14,076 nt of DNA from Candidatus Fermentithermobacillaceae bacterium UBA3951 (GCA_002385465.1 DGDN01000078.1:1-14076), one strand, 5' to 3'; numbered from the stretch's first letter, positions 6,962 to 13,993 are shown. Notes: generated by a model from the sequence alone, not told the origin. A program made the numbers and translations.

Positions 6962-7243
6962 TCACCTGCGTTCGCGTTCCACTGAGATGATCTGGGCATC
7001 GCTGTTTGCTTCAACAAAGCGGATCACGTTATCGAGGGTGCTGTCTGCCTGCGCTCCATTGGCCGCGATCGTGGCGATCCCGATGCTGATTGTTTGGTGG
7101 ACATCCTGGTTGGCGACTTCGGTCGCAGATACGTTGAACTGGGCGCGTATCCTTGTAAGCAGGCTCTTTACCTCCCTGCGCTTCTCCTTGAGGGAGTGCA
7201 CCCATGGGGCATGCAGGTCTATGGTCATGACCGCGATGATCAT
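6962..7243 (-). CDS. DUF503 / YlxP-like small protein
   Basis: A 93-residue protein of the DUF503 family. The opening MIIAVMTIDLHAPWVHSLKE, followed by KRREVKSLLTRIRAQFNVSA with the conserved LKEKR motif, and the repeated beta strands (TISIGIATIAAN, AQIISVERE) form the family's ferredoxin-like fold. Family members such as YlxP of Bacillus usually sit in the nusA-infB-rbfA operon and are linked to ribosome function; here the gene is outside that context. The start ATG at 7241-7243 has GAGGG about 9 bases upstream and gives the normal length of about 92 residues; the in-frame extension up to 7345 has no family match. A spacer of about 150 bases separates it from the lipoprotein gene upstream, so it may have its own promoter, but I could not place one. 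Confidence 0.85.
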   Translation of the reverse strand: MIIAVMTIDLHAPWVHSLKEKRREVKSLLTRIRAQFNVSATEVANQDVHQTISIGIATIAANGAQADSTLDNVIRFVEANSDAQIISVERERR

Positions 7244-7393
7244 GGTATCAGCCCTCGCCAGGTGAACTCGGATGCCTTGTCTCCAGGCTTTCCAAAAAGG
7301 TAGATGATGACAGTCTACCATGAATATGAAGCTACCGGGGGACATCTCGTCGGGACGTGTTTGTCAAACCGGCAGCCAACCTGAGCCGCGCAA

Positions 7394-8116
7394 CTAAGGA
7401 GCCCGGACTCCGAACACGTACTTGATACCTATGATGGTCTCACCGTCATCGGAGAACTCGCCCTGGTAGAGCTCAACGATGTAAGAACGACCGCTCTCCG
7501 TAGGCCCCAGGATATAGGTCTGTGGAGGGAGACCGAAAGGCTCGACGAAGTCCAGCTCTTCTAGGGTCTCCGCATCGAAGATGCGGTATTTTCCATACTC
7601 AGTAATCCCGTGCACTAAGACACAGAACGGCTCAATGTGCTGTCTCTCAGGGTCTATCTCCAGAAACTCAAGCCGGTCCACAAGCTCACTCAGCGGGATC
7701 TCTGAGGGACTCTTGAGCACCAGCGCCGCAATGATGTTCTTGCCTGAGGCCACTGTCACTTGAGGCTCTGTGCCCTCGTTCTCGTCACCCCCAGATGTTG
7801 TTCCGGCTCCTTCACCGGAGCCCTCTCCTGAGGATGAGTCTCCCGGGGATGAGTCTTCCGGCACAAAGACCGGACAGCTGTTTGGGGCTTCGCGTACGCT
7901 GCGGCCCAAATCTGCCCCTTCCGGGACCTCCGCGGCGGGATCGGAGCAGGAGGCCAGGAACACCGTGGAGATGAGGAAGGCCGTGATAGCGAGTAGGGCC
8001 ATGAAAGCACGTAATAGCGCCGGCAGTCCCCGTTGGGTCCCCTTCAGACACAGCCTGACGCGCTGCCGGAGGAGCAATATTCGTGAGCAGCGTGACAACC
8101 ACTCATTTGCGCTCAT
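7394..8116 (-). CDS. Lipoprotein of unknown function
   Basis: An exported lipoprotein with a 240-residue open frame. A hydrophobic stretch (MALLAITAFLISTVFLASC) ends in the lipobox LASC, so Cys57 would be lipidated and the protein held on the outer face of the cell membrane. A linker of about 35 residues rich in Gly, Ser and Glu (for example GEGSGEGAGTTSGGDENEG) follows, then a compact domain of about 120 residues with alternating strands (KNIIAALVLKSP, FCVLVHGI, GKYRIFDAETLEELDFVEPFG, RSYIVELYQGEF, IIGIKYVFGV). I do not recognise this domain. The start is uncertain: ATG at 8114-8116 gives an unusually long basic N-terminus with weak GGGG upstream, while an internal ATG at 8000-8002 would give a classical 18-residue signal before the Cys. 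It heads the minus-strand cluster. Confidence 0.75.
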   Translation of the reverse strand: MSANEWLSRCSRILLLRQRVRLCLKGTQRGLPALLRAFMALLAITAFLISTVFLASCSDPAAEVPEGADLGRSVREAPNSCPVFVPEDSSPGDSSSGEGSGEGAGTTSGGDENEGTEPQVTVASGKNIIAALVLKSPSEIPLSELVDRLEFLEIDPERQHIEPFCVLVHGITEYGKYRIFDAETLEELDFVEPFGLPPQTYILGPTESGRSYIVELYQGEFSDDGETIIGIKYVFGVRAP

Positions 8117-8180
8117 GTACGGGTAGCCCCCTGTGTGGAGTCAGTAACAATGCCGCCTCTGGCCACGGGGTCTTGATCCC

Positions 8181-8186
8181 ATTATA
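8181..8186 (-). promoter_or_regulatory. Candidate -10 box for the lipoprotein gene
   Basis: A perfect TATAAT on the minus strand, about 65 bases upstream of the lipoprotein's first ATG. The 15-19-base spacing window upstream has no recognisable -35, so this is a weak promoter call. Confidence 0.35.
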
Positions 8187-8230
8187 CATTCTAGGTCCTT
8201 CGCCGCGGGTGTCCGGTTCAGCGCCCGACT

Positions 8231-8239
8231 TTATCCACA
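8231..8239 (+). other. Perfect DnaA-box 9-mer
   Basis: TTATCCACA matches the consensus DnaA box exactly and lies in the non-coding stretch between the divergent lipoprotein gene and the truncated ATPase gene. It is isolated, with no AT-rich unwinding region or box cluster, so not an origin. Confidence 0.35.
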
Positions 8240-8278
8240 TATCCAGCATTTTCGTTGATGGCAAGCAGGTGTAGTCGC

Positions 8279-8308
8279 TTGACAGGTAGAAATAAGTCCT
8301 CATATAAC
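8279..8308 (+). promoter_or_regulatory. Sigma-A type promoter upstream of the catabolic operon
   Basis: TTGACA (8279-8284), an 18-base spacer, then TATAAC (8303-8308), with an AT-rich run just after. This is a near-consensus housekeeping promoter pointing at the truncated ATPase gene and the operon behind it. Its -10 lies inside the 32-bp palindrome at 8298-8329, so a regulator bound there would block it. Confidence 0.6.
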
Positions 8309-8329
8309 CTTATATAAGGATGTATGAGG
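8298..8329. promoter_or_regulatory. 32-bp near-perfect palindrome, likely operator
   Basis: The outer arms CCTCATA (8298-8304) and TATGAGG (8323-8329) and an inner perfect 12-bp palindrome CCTTATATAAGG (8308-8319) share the same centre (between 8313 and 8314). Of 16 symmetric base pairs only two mismatch (in 8305-8307 against 8320-8322). It covers the -10 and expected transcription start, the classical placement of a repressor operator. In RNA it could also form a hairpin. The UTRA-type regulator at the operon's end is one candidate ligand, but HutC-type operators are usually shorter, and the element may instead be a relic of whatever replaced the operon's original front. Confidence 0.6.
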
Positions 8330-8874
8330 GATCACATTCCGGAGGAGATGACCCAAACCAGTTTTCCGGCGGAATGAAACAGCGCGTTGTCATCGCCATC
8401 GCGCTCGCCTGCAACCCCGAGCTCCTGATAGCAGACGAGCCCACGACCGCATTGGACGTGACGATTCAGGCACAAGTGCTTGAGCTCATGAGGCAGCTCA
8501 AGAAAGAGTTCCGGACGTCCACCATACTGATCACGCACGACCTAGGGGTTGTAGCCGAGATGTGTGACAAAGTAGCCATCATGTACTGCGGCAGCATCAT
8601 GGAATACGGGACGCTCCGGGATATCTACAAGAACCCTCTCCATCCCTACACACTCGGGCTTTTCGGCTCGCTGCCCGACCTGGAGAACGATGTGCCCAGG
8701 CTGACGCCGATCCCGGGGATGATCCCGGATCCGACCAAGCTCCCGCCCGGATGTCCTTTTGAGGAGCGCTGCAGCTGCGCCATTCCCGTGTGCAAGACGG
8801 CGCGCCCGGAACTTAGGACCGTAGAAGGGATCCATTCGGTGCGTTGCCATCTCGCGGAGGTGAACGGAAGATGA
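8320..8874 (+). pseudogene. OppD/DppD-type peptide ABC ATPase, 5'-truncated
   Basis: The C-terminal 175 or so residues of an oligopeptide/dipeptide importer ATPase. Present: the signature NQFSGGMKQRVVIAIAL (about 13-29), Walker B with LLIADEPTTALD, the switch histidine in ILITHDLGVV, and the family's C-terminal cysteine region (PPGCPFEERCSCAIPVCK). Missing: about 140-150 N-terminal residues with the Walker A P-loop and Q-loop, so the fragment cannot bind ATP normally; whole proteins are about 320 residues. Homology begins near 8349, and the bases before it are unrelated promoter/palindrome sequence. The ATG at 8320 has no usable ribosome binding site, and a GGAGGAG at 8341 is followed by a short out-of-frame ATG. 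The stop overlaps the next ATG (ATGA). Either a real deletion or an assembly join produced this. Confidence 0.8.
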
Positions 8875-9833
8875 GCGCGCTTCTAGAGGTTCAGGACCTG
8901 AAGAAATATTTCAAGACCCCGAGCGGCACCGTCCACGCCGTTGACGGCATCAGTTTCGCCATCGAGGCCAAGGAGACGCTGGGCGTTGTCGGCGAGAGTG
9001 GGTGCGGCAAGTCCACGCTGGGCAGAGTCATAGTCCAGCTCCTGGAGCCTACCGGCGGCCGCATTCTCTTCGACGGTGAGGACGTGACCCATCTGGAAAA
9101 GAGCAGGCTGAAGGCGTACCGCAGGGACGTGCAGATGATCTTCCAAGACCCGTTTTCCAGCCTGAACCCGCGCATGACCGTCGCCGAGACGATCGCGGAG
9201 CCCTTGCGCAACTACGGTGGGGAAGGCGGCAGGGAGGGCATTGAAAAAAAAGTTGCCTCTCTCATGGACACCGTCGGACTGGCCTCGCGGCTCGCAAACT
9301 CCTATCCCCATGAGCTGGACGGCGGGAGGAGACAGCGGATCGGGATAGCCCGGGCGCTCGCCCTCGAACCTCGTTTTATTGTCTGCGATGAGCCTGTTTC
9401 GGCGCTCGATGTATCCATCCAGGCCCAGATCCTCAACCTCATGATGGACCTGCAGGACGAAAAGGGCCTGACTTATATGTTCATCACCCACAACCTTTCG
9501 GTCGTGAAACACATCTCCGACCAGATCGCCGTTATGTACCTGGGGCATCTCGTGGAGAAGTGTGAGACGAAGGAACTGTTCCGAAACCAGCTCCATCCGT
9601 ATACCAAGGCGCTCCTTTCGGCTATTCCCTCCATCAACATCGACATCCCGCGCCGGCGCATCCCGCTCAAGGGTGAGCTCACGTCACCCATCAACCCGAA
9701 GCCCGGCTGCCGCTTCGCGCCCCGGTGCCCGTACGCGGCCGACATATGTCGCACCGAGCAGCCGCGGCTCAGGGAGTACGGCGAGGGCCATTGGGTCGCC
9801 TGTCACCTGGTTGACGAGATCAACAAGACGTAG
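8871..9833 (+). CDS. OppF/DppF-type peptide ABC transporter ATPase
   Basis: A full-length (320 aa) ATPase of the oligopeptide/dipeptide/nickel importer family, which pairs with an OppD-type partner to power import through two permeases. Motifs: Walker A GESGCGKST (41-49), Q-loop FQDPFSSLNP (91-100), Walker B FIVCDEPVSALD (169-180), switch His in FITHNLSVV, and the C-terminal oligo_HPY region with LHPYTKALLSA and cysteines 280, 286, 293 and 311 that in relatives hold an Fe-S cluster. The signature reads LDGGRRQR (149-156) instead of LSGGQ-x-QR: the Ser that contacts the ATP gamma-phosphate is Asp, and Gln is Arg. The start ATG 8871 overlaps the previous TGA and follows CGGAGG, so the longer open frame starting at 8844 is rejected. 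With its partner truncated and no permeases nearby, it probably no longer serves import as it stands. Confidence 0.9.
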   Translation: MSALLEVQDLKKYFKTPSGTVHAVDGISFAIEAKETLGVVGESGCGKSTLGRVIVQLLEPTGGRILFDGEDVTHLEKSRLKAYRRDVQMIFQDPFSSLNPRMTVAETIAEPLRNYGGEGGREGIEKKVASLMDTVGLASRLANSYPHELDGGRRQRIGIARALALEPRFIVCDEPVSALDVSIQAQILNLMMDLQDEKGLTYMFITHNLSVVKHISDQIAVMYLGHLVEKCETKELFRNQLHPYTKALLSAIPSINIDIPRRRIPLKGELTSPINPKPGCRFAPRCPYAADICRTEQPRLREYGEGHWVACHLVDEINKT

Positions 9834-9846
9834 CAGGGAGGGCATC

Positions 9847-10656
9847 ATGTACATCTGTGACGCGCATCTTCACTATGGTTACCGCGATGAAGTCGAGCGG
9901 ATCTCGAGGACCAGCCCGCTCAGAGAGCAATTTCCCTGCTACACTTCGGTCCAGTTCGATACGATGGACGATTGCGAATGTCTTCTCAAGGAACACGGCG
10001 TAGGGAAGACCGCTTTGGTGCCGTTTGTGTTTCGGGAACAGGACGCGCGGGAGGAGAGCCTCCGGGTGGTGGAGTTTGCCAGAAAGGACCCGCAGCACCG
10101 CTTTCCCTATGCGCTCCTAGACGAAAGCGACCCAGGGTTCGTGGACAAGTACCGCAATGAACTCGTAGGCGTGAAGGAGCACGTGGTGCGAAACCGTAGC
10201 GTCCTGACCGATGCTAAGTGCTGCATTTTTGAACAGCTGCGTGACTACGGCATGACACTTCTCTTGCACTCAGAAGGATCCCGGCGTGTCGAATATGTGA
10301 GCGCGATCGTGGGCCGGTTCCCGGGGATGAAGATCCAGATCGCCCACATGGGTAGGGGGAAGCCGGGAGACCTTGCTCTCATCTATGAAATAATGGAGCG
10401 GTTCCGGGATTTCGAGACAGTGACGTTTGACACGTCGACAGTGCGAGATAAAGCAGCGCTGGAATACGCCGTAAACAAGGTCGGTGCCGACCGGATCCTC
10501 TACGGTTCGGATTTCCCGTTCGCCATGGGGAATGCCGGCGAGGACATTATGGGTGAAGAGATCCGCCAGGTCGTGGAGGCCCGCTTGACCGACGACCAAA
10601 GGGAGAAGATCCTGAGCCGCAATTTCGAACGACTCATCACAAAAGGAGGACGATGA
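9847..10656 (+). CDS. Amidohydrolase-family (TIM-barrel, amidohydrolase_2) enzyme
   Basis: A 269-residue metal-dependent hydrolase of the amidohydrolase superfamily. The HxH metal pair is in ICDAHLHYG (H7, H9); H141 in LLLHSEG and H167 in QIAHMGRG are the barrel histidines; D222 in ILYGSDFPF is the catalytic Asp. The sequence pattern and short length match the amidohydrolase_2 branch (PF04909 type), which holds decarboxylases, lactonases and hydrolases of small acids. The start ATG 9847 is preceded by GGGAGGG; the long upstream open frame to 9562 is antisense-like filler over the OppF gene. It ends in TGA overlapping the ATG of the creatininase-family gene, implying a shared transcript and coupled translation. 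Presumed role: a hydrolytic or decarboxylating step in the operon's catabolic pathway. Confidence 0.85.
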   Translation: MYICDAHLHYGYRDEVERISRTSPLREQFPCYTSVQFDTMDDCECLLKEHGVGKTALVPFVFREQDAREESLRVVEFARKDPQHRFPYALLDESDPGFVDKYRNELVGVKEHVVRNRSVLTDAKCCIFEQLRDYGMTLLLHSEGSRRVEYVSAIVGRFPGMKIQIAHMGRGKPGDLALIYEIMERFRDFETVTFDTSTVRDKAALEYAVNKVGADRILYGSDFPFAMGNAGEDIMGEEIRQVVEARLTDDQREKILSRNFERLITKGGR

Positions 10657-11414
10657 ACGTGGGCTACTTCATCAAGGACCTAACGTACGAACAGTGCGTG
10701 CCGCTCATCAACAAGGACACGACAATCGTGCTGCCGATCGGCGGCGGCTCCAAGGAACACGGGAACCACTTGCCCATGGGCACCGATTACTACGTCACTG
10801 ACTGGGTCGCAACTGAGGTCACCAAGCGCTGCGACGTGGTTACGCTCCCCACGCTCCCCTATGCCTATTTTCCGGCCTTCATCAAGTGGAAGGGCTCCGT
10901 CAGCGTGGACTACCCGAACTTCATCGCCTTCGTGAAGGACATCCTGATGAGTTTCGTGCGTTTTGGCGTGCGCAAGTTCTTCATCATCGACGGCGGTGTT
11001 TCCACTCATGGGCCGCTCTGCCTGTTGGCCAAGACGCTTGACAACGAGTACGACGTCAAAGTGGCCGTGTCCGACGTAACCCAGCTGGCCGCGGAAACCG
11101 AAAAGGCGGTGTGCAGTCAGCCGCGCGGCGGTCACGGTGATGAGAGCGAAACTTCGACAATGCTCTATATCCGCGAGGACCTCGTCCATATGGACAAGGC
11201 CGTGGAGGAGTATTCGGCTTTCTTCCCCTGCGCTGTTGTGAACGGCAGAACGAAGGTCTACGTCCCCAACCGTATGTGCACGCCGCACGGGGTGAACGGC
11301 AACAGCCGGCTGGCTACAAAGGAAAAGGGCGAGAAGATCCTGTTTGCCATGGTTGATGCCATTGAGCAGTTCCTTAAGGAATACACGCGGTGGGAGCCGG
11401 GAGACATCAAATGA
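10653..11414 (+). CDS. Creatininase-family amidohydrolase
   Basis: A 253-residue enzyme of the creatininase family (members open creatinine, cleave formamides, or act in cofactor maturation). The metal-binding block IGGGSKEHGNHLPMGTD (29-45) contains E35, H37 and D45; GGVSTHG (114-120) and GGHGDESETS (159-168) match the later family blocks, the usual HAGE-x-ETS being HGDESETS here with E166 the expected ligand. All key residues appear intact. The family normally binds two divalent metals (Zn or Mn) and cleaves a cyclic or linear amide bond. Starts four bases before the amidohydrolase stop (ATGA) and ends in ATGA overlapping the aminotransferase gene, so the three enzymes are co-translated. 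Whether the substrate is creatinine or another lactam cannot be decided; no creatinase or sarcosine oxidase genes are present. Confidence 0.88.
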   Translation: MNVGYFIKDLTYEQCVPLINKDTTIVLPIGGGSKEHGNHLPMGTDYYVTDWVATEVTKRCDVVTLPTLPYAYFPAFIKWKGSVSVDYPNFIAFVKDILMSFVRFGVRKFFIIDGGVSTHGPLCLLAKTLDNEYDVKVAVSDVTQLAAETEKAVCSQPRGGHGDESETSTMLYIREDLVHMDKAVEEYSAFFPCAVVNGRTKVYVPNRMCTPHGVNGNSRLATKEKGEKILFAMVDAIEQFLKEYTRWEPGDIK

Positions 11415-12646
11415 CGGGGGACAGGGCGGTTTACGGGAAGTATGACCTGCTCGCCCCGGTCCGTGATTGCTCCCCGATAGAGTTCGTTTCCGCGTCCGGC
11501 GCCGCCTTCGTTGGGGCAGACGGCCGCGAGTACCTTGACCTGAGCGAAATGTGTAAGGTCTTGGGGCAGAGTAACTCGGCCTATACAGAAGCCATCACCA
11601 CGGCGGTAAGCGGCATCAACTCGGATAAAGAGGGAATCAGCAGCGCTCGCGCGCGCCTTTACCGGTATCTAATCGAGACTACAAATGGCGACTTCTCGGG
11701 TATCCACCTGTGCTCCTCAGGTTCGGAATCGGTGGAGTGGGCGGTCCGTCTGGCCAAGAAGATGACGGGGCGGACCGAGGTCCTTTCCTTCTGGAACAGC
11801 ATCCATGGAAGGACGTACCTGAGCTCCTCGATCTCGGGCCTACCGCGCCGGAAGGCAGGCTACGGCCCCTTGGCACCCGGAGCGGTTTTCGCCGCATATC
11901 CGCGGTGCGCAGGTTGCGTGCACAAAGGCTCATGCGGCGATGGTTACTACGAGTGTCTGGAACGCATGAAACAGGACTACCGCTTCAGTTCTGCTCAGGA
12001 CCTTGCTGCCGTCATAGTTGAGCCCTATCAGGGCGCGGATATCTCCATCCCGCCCGAGGGCTACCTGGATGCTCTGTGGACGTGGGCGAAAGAGCAAGGG
12101 ATGATGTTCATCATGGACGAGATCCAGAGCGGCTTAGGCCGCACCGGAGCCATGTACTGCTATCAGCGCGAAGACATTCGACCCGACATGCTCCTCCTGG
12201 GGAAAGCGCTTGGCAACGGGATGCACATCAGCGCCCTCTTGGTCCGCGAACTGCCGGAGAAGTCGGCCCTGCCGCCACTCACCGGGGGAACAGGCGACGA
12301 GACCGTTGCGTGCGCAGCGGCTTGTGAAGTCTTTCGCCAACTCGAGGAGGGTCTTCTCGAGCATGTGCAGAAGGTGAGTGTTGGCTTCTTGCAAGGCCTG
12401 CGGGCACTCAAGAAGTACAAGTGTGTCTTTGACGTCCGCGGCATCGGGCTCGTGGCTGCGGTGGAGTTCTGCACCGAAGAGCAGGCTGCGGCCGTTTGGC
12501 GGGCCATGCGAGAGCGGGGGTTTTTCACAGGCCGCTCTGGAAAGGTAGTGCACTTCAGGCCACCCTATGTGATCACCGAGGAGCAGGTTAACCGATTTTT
12601 GGTAGCGTTAGATGAGGTCACCGGTACCTGCGAAAGCGATGGGTGA
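11411..12646 (+). CDS. Class III PLP-dependent aminotransferase
   Basis: A 411-residue class III (omega-amino acid type) aminotransferase. The phosphate-binding block HLCSSGSESVEWAVRLAK (99-116), MDEIQSGLGRTG (235-246) with the PLP-ring Asp236, and LLLGKALGNGM (261-271) with the Schiff-base Lys265 are all intact. A cysteine-rich insert (CAGCVHKGSCGDGYYEC, 166-182) resembles the YRCP...SC motif of GABA and dialkylglycine transaminases. The expected reaction moves an amino group from an omega-amino acid, amino alcohol or similar to pyruvate or 2-oxoglutarate. The start ATG overlaps the previous gene's TGA, with GGGAG upstream; the longer frame to 11390 has no support. It is likely the last enzymatic step encoded in the operon. 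Confidence 0.9.
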   Translation: MTGDRAVYGKYDLLAPVRDCSPIEFVSASGAAFVGADGREYLDLSEMCKVLGQSNSAYTEAITTAVSGINSDKEGISSARARLYRYLIETTNGDFSGIHLCSSGSESVEWAVRLAKKMTGRTEVLSFWNSIHGRTYLSSSISGLPRRKAGYGPLAPGAVFAAYPRCAGCVHKGSCGDGYYECLERMKQDYRFSSAQDLAAVIVEPYQGADISIPPEGYLDALWTWAKEQGMMFIMDEIQSGLGRTGAMYCYQREDIRPDMLLLGKALGNGMHISALLVRELPEKSALPPLTGGTGDETVACAAACEVFRQLEEGLLEHVQKVSVGFLQGLRALKKYKCVFDVRGIGLVAAVEFCTEEQAAAVWRAMRERGFFTGRSGKVVHFRPPYVITEEQVNRFLVALDEVTGTCESDG

Positions 12647-12688
12647 TCCGGTCACCCCAAAGGTAGTTCCAGTCGAGTCGGGGGTGAC
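12616..12688. promoter_or_regulatory. Cluster of GGTCACC half-sites before the GntR gene
   Basis: GGTCACC occurs at 12616-12622 and 12650-12656, and GGGTGAC at 12682-12688. GGGTGA-tccgg-TCACCC (12641-12657) is a perfect 6-bp inverted repeat; GTCACCCC (12651-12658) pairs with GGGGTGAC (12681-12688), perfect over 8 bp with 22 between. These lie at the end of the aminotransferase gene and in the gap before the regulator, a sensible place for autoregulation by the GntR protein. A weak stem-loop without a U-run is the alternative. Confidence 0.4.
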
Positions 12689-12716
12689 GTGGGGCCGGTA
12701 CTTTGGAGGGGTTTGG

Positions 12717-13457
12717 ATGGTTGATAAGGCTGCGAGTGTGCCACTGTACAAGCAAGTGGCGAATGAGCTGCGCAAGGAGATCATCACCAATCGCTACGGT
12801 GAGCACGGTCGCATCGGGACGCACACCGAACTGGCGGAACGCTTTGACGTAAGCCTCATCACGATCCGAAAAGCTATTCAGCTTCTCGAGCAGGACGGTA
12901 TCGTCAACGTCCAGCAGGGAAAAGGTACGTTTGTGCGTCACTCCGCCCTTGTCGACCCTCTAAAGAACCTAACGGGCGTCAGTAACTTGACGGATGAGCT
13001 GTCGGTCAGGACGGAGGTTTCAGTGCCAATACTGGAGCTCTGCAAGACTCCCGAGTGGATTCCCAGGGATGTCCGCAGCATTTTCGGCCGTACCGCGCTG
13101 CACGTTCTTCGGATATCCAGCATTCAGGGAACTCCGGTCGCCAATACGGATATGTACCTGCCTGCTCACTTCGCCGGCAAGTTCACCAAAGAAGAGGTAG
13201 AGCGGCAGACCATCTATCAGATCTTCCAGAACAAGCTGGGTGTCCGGCTCGGGAAGGGCCGGCAGGCCATTCGCGCCGCCGGGGCCACCGGCATGGTCGC
13301 AAAAAACTTGAGGCTGCCGGAGAACTGGCCTGTCCTGCAGATCGAACGAAAAGCATACGACGTCGACGGAAACCTCATTGAGTACATGATCCTCTCGTAC
13401 GAAGCGAGCCGCTACGCGTTCGTCGTTGAGATGGAACTCAATGCGGGCGTGAAATAG
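12717..13457 (+). CDS. GntR-family regulator, HutC subfamily (UTRA domain)
   Basis: A 246-residue transcription regulator. The winged helix-turn-helix covers about residues 9-74: PLYKQVANELRKEI, then HTELAERFDVSLITIRKAIQLLEQDG, then the wing VNVQQGKGTFV. The remaining 150 residues (ALHVLRISSIQGTPVANTDMYLP, ENWPVLQIERKAYDVDGN, YMILSYEASRYAF) fit the UTRA ligand-binding domain of the HutC/FarR branch, which senses sugars, amino acids or catabolic intermediates and usually represses the neighbouring operon. The start ATG 12717 is preceded by TTGGAGGGG at proper spacing; the frame upstream to 12612 overlaps the aminotransferase end and is rejected. It lies 70 bases past the aminotransferase on the same strand and probably controls the operon in response to its substrate. 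Confidence 0.9.
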   Translation: MVDKAASVPLYKQVANELRKEIITNRYGEHGRIGTHTELAERFDVSLITIRKAIQLLEQDGIVNVQQGKGTFVRHSALVDPLKNLTGVSNLTDELSVRTEVSVPILELCKTPEWIPRDVRSIFGRTALHVLRISSIQGTPVANTDMYLPAHFAGKFTKEEVERQTIYQIFQNKLGVRLGKGRQAIRAAGATGMVAKNLRLPENWPVLQIERKAYDVDGNLIEYMILSYEASRYAFVVEMELNAGVK

Positions 13458-13484
13458 CGACAAGATTTCGCAATTGCAATTTCC

Positions 13485-13513
13485 TTGACCCGAAGTCACG
13501 CCGTGGATAAAAT
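13485..13513 (+). promoter_or_regulatory. Sigma-A promoter of rplM-rpsI
   Basis: TTGACC (13485-13490), exactly 17 bases, then TAAAAT (13508-13513), 40 bases before the rplM start. It separates the ribosomal pair from the accessory operon upstream. A 10-bp palindrome AATTGCAATT precedes the -35. Confidence 0.7.
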
Positions 13514-13552
13514 GTATGTTGCTTGTTTATCGGCAGTAAGGAGGTTTTCAGT

Positions 13553-13990
13553 TTGGGCGACACGTACATGGCGAAGCCCTCGGAGTCCACTCGCAAGTGG
13601 TGGATTATCGACGCCGAAGGGAAGCCTCTCGGCAGATTGGCGACTTTGGCCGCGTCGATACTCAGGGGAAAGATGAAGCCCACATACACACCTTCTGTGG
13701 ATGCAGGGGACAGTGTAATCATTATAAACGCCGACAAAGTGAAGCTTACCGGCAACAAGCTCAAGGATAAGATCTTCTTTACCCACTCAGGATATCCGGG
13801 CGGCGCCAAGTACACGCCCTATGAAGTGATGTTGAAGAAGAACCCCAGGCTCGTTGTGGAGACGGCGGTCAAGGGCATGTTGCCGCACAACCGCCTCGGG
13901 CGGAAGGTCATAAAGAGGCTCTTTGTGTACAGGGGCGGTACTCACCCGCACAGCGCGCAAAAGCCGGCGTACTGGCAAGGAGGAGAGTAA
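13553..13990 (+). CDS. rplM: 50S ribosomal protein L13
   Basis: A 145-residue protein with all L13 hallmarks: TYMAKPSESTRKWWIIDA, GKPLGRLATLAASILRGK, GDSVIIINADKVKLTGNK, AVKGMLPHNRLGRKVIKRL and YRGGTHPHSAQKP. L13 is an early assembly protein of the large ribosomal subunit that binds 23S rRNA. The start is TTG at 13553, because TAAGGAGG lies 8 bases upstream and the extra MGDTY before MAKP matches the short N-terminal strand seen in Bacillota L13; the ATG at 13568 would be 23 bases from the ribosome binding site. It is followed after three bases by rpsI, the near-universal order. Confidence 0.97.
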   Translation: MGDTYMAKPSESTRKWWIIDAEGKPLGRLATLAASILRGKMKPTYTPSVDAGDSVIIINADKVKLTGNKLKDKIFFTHSGYPGGAKYTPYEVMLKKNPRLVVETAVKGMLPHNRLGRKVIKRLFVYRGGTHPHSAQKPAYWQGGE

Positions 13991-13993
13991 GAC

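Noticed and set aside
8103..8303. 66-codon minus-strand open frame upstream of the lipoprotein
   Set aside because: No ribosome binding site or motif, and it covers the promoter and palindrome region.
8231..8350. Replication origin
   Set aside because: Only one DnaA box, no AT-rich unwinding region, and no dnaA or dnaN nearby.
9562..9846. Upstream extension of the amidohydrolase frame
   Set aside because: It is an Arg/Ser/Pro-rich shadow of the OppF gene; the true start at 9847 has a ribosome binding site and the HxH motif follows at once.
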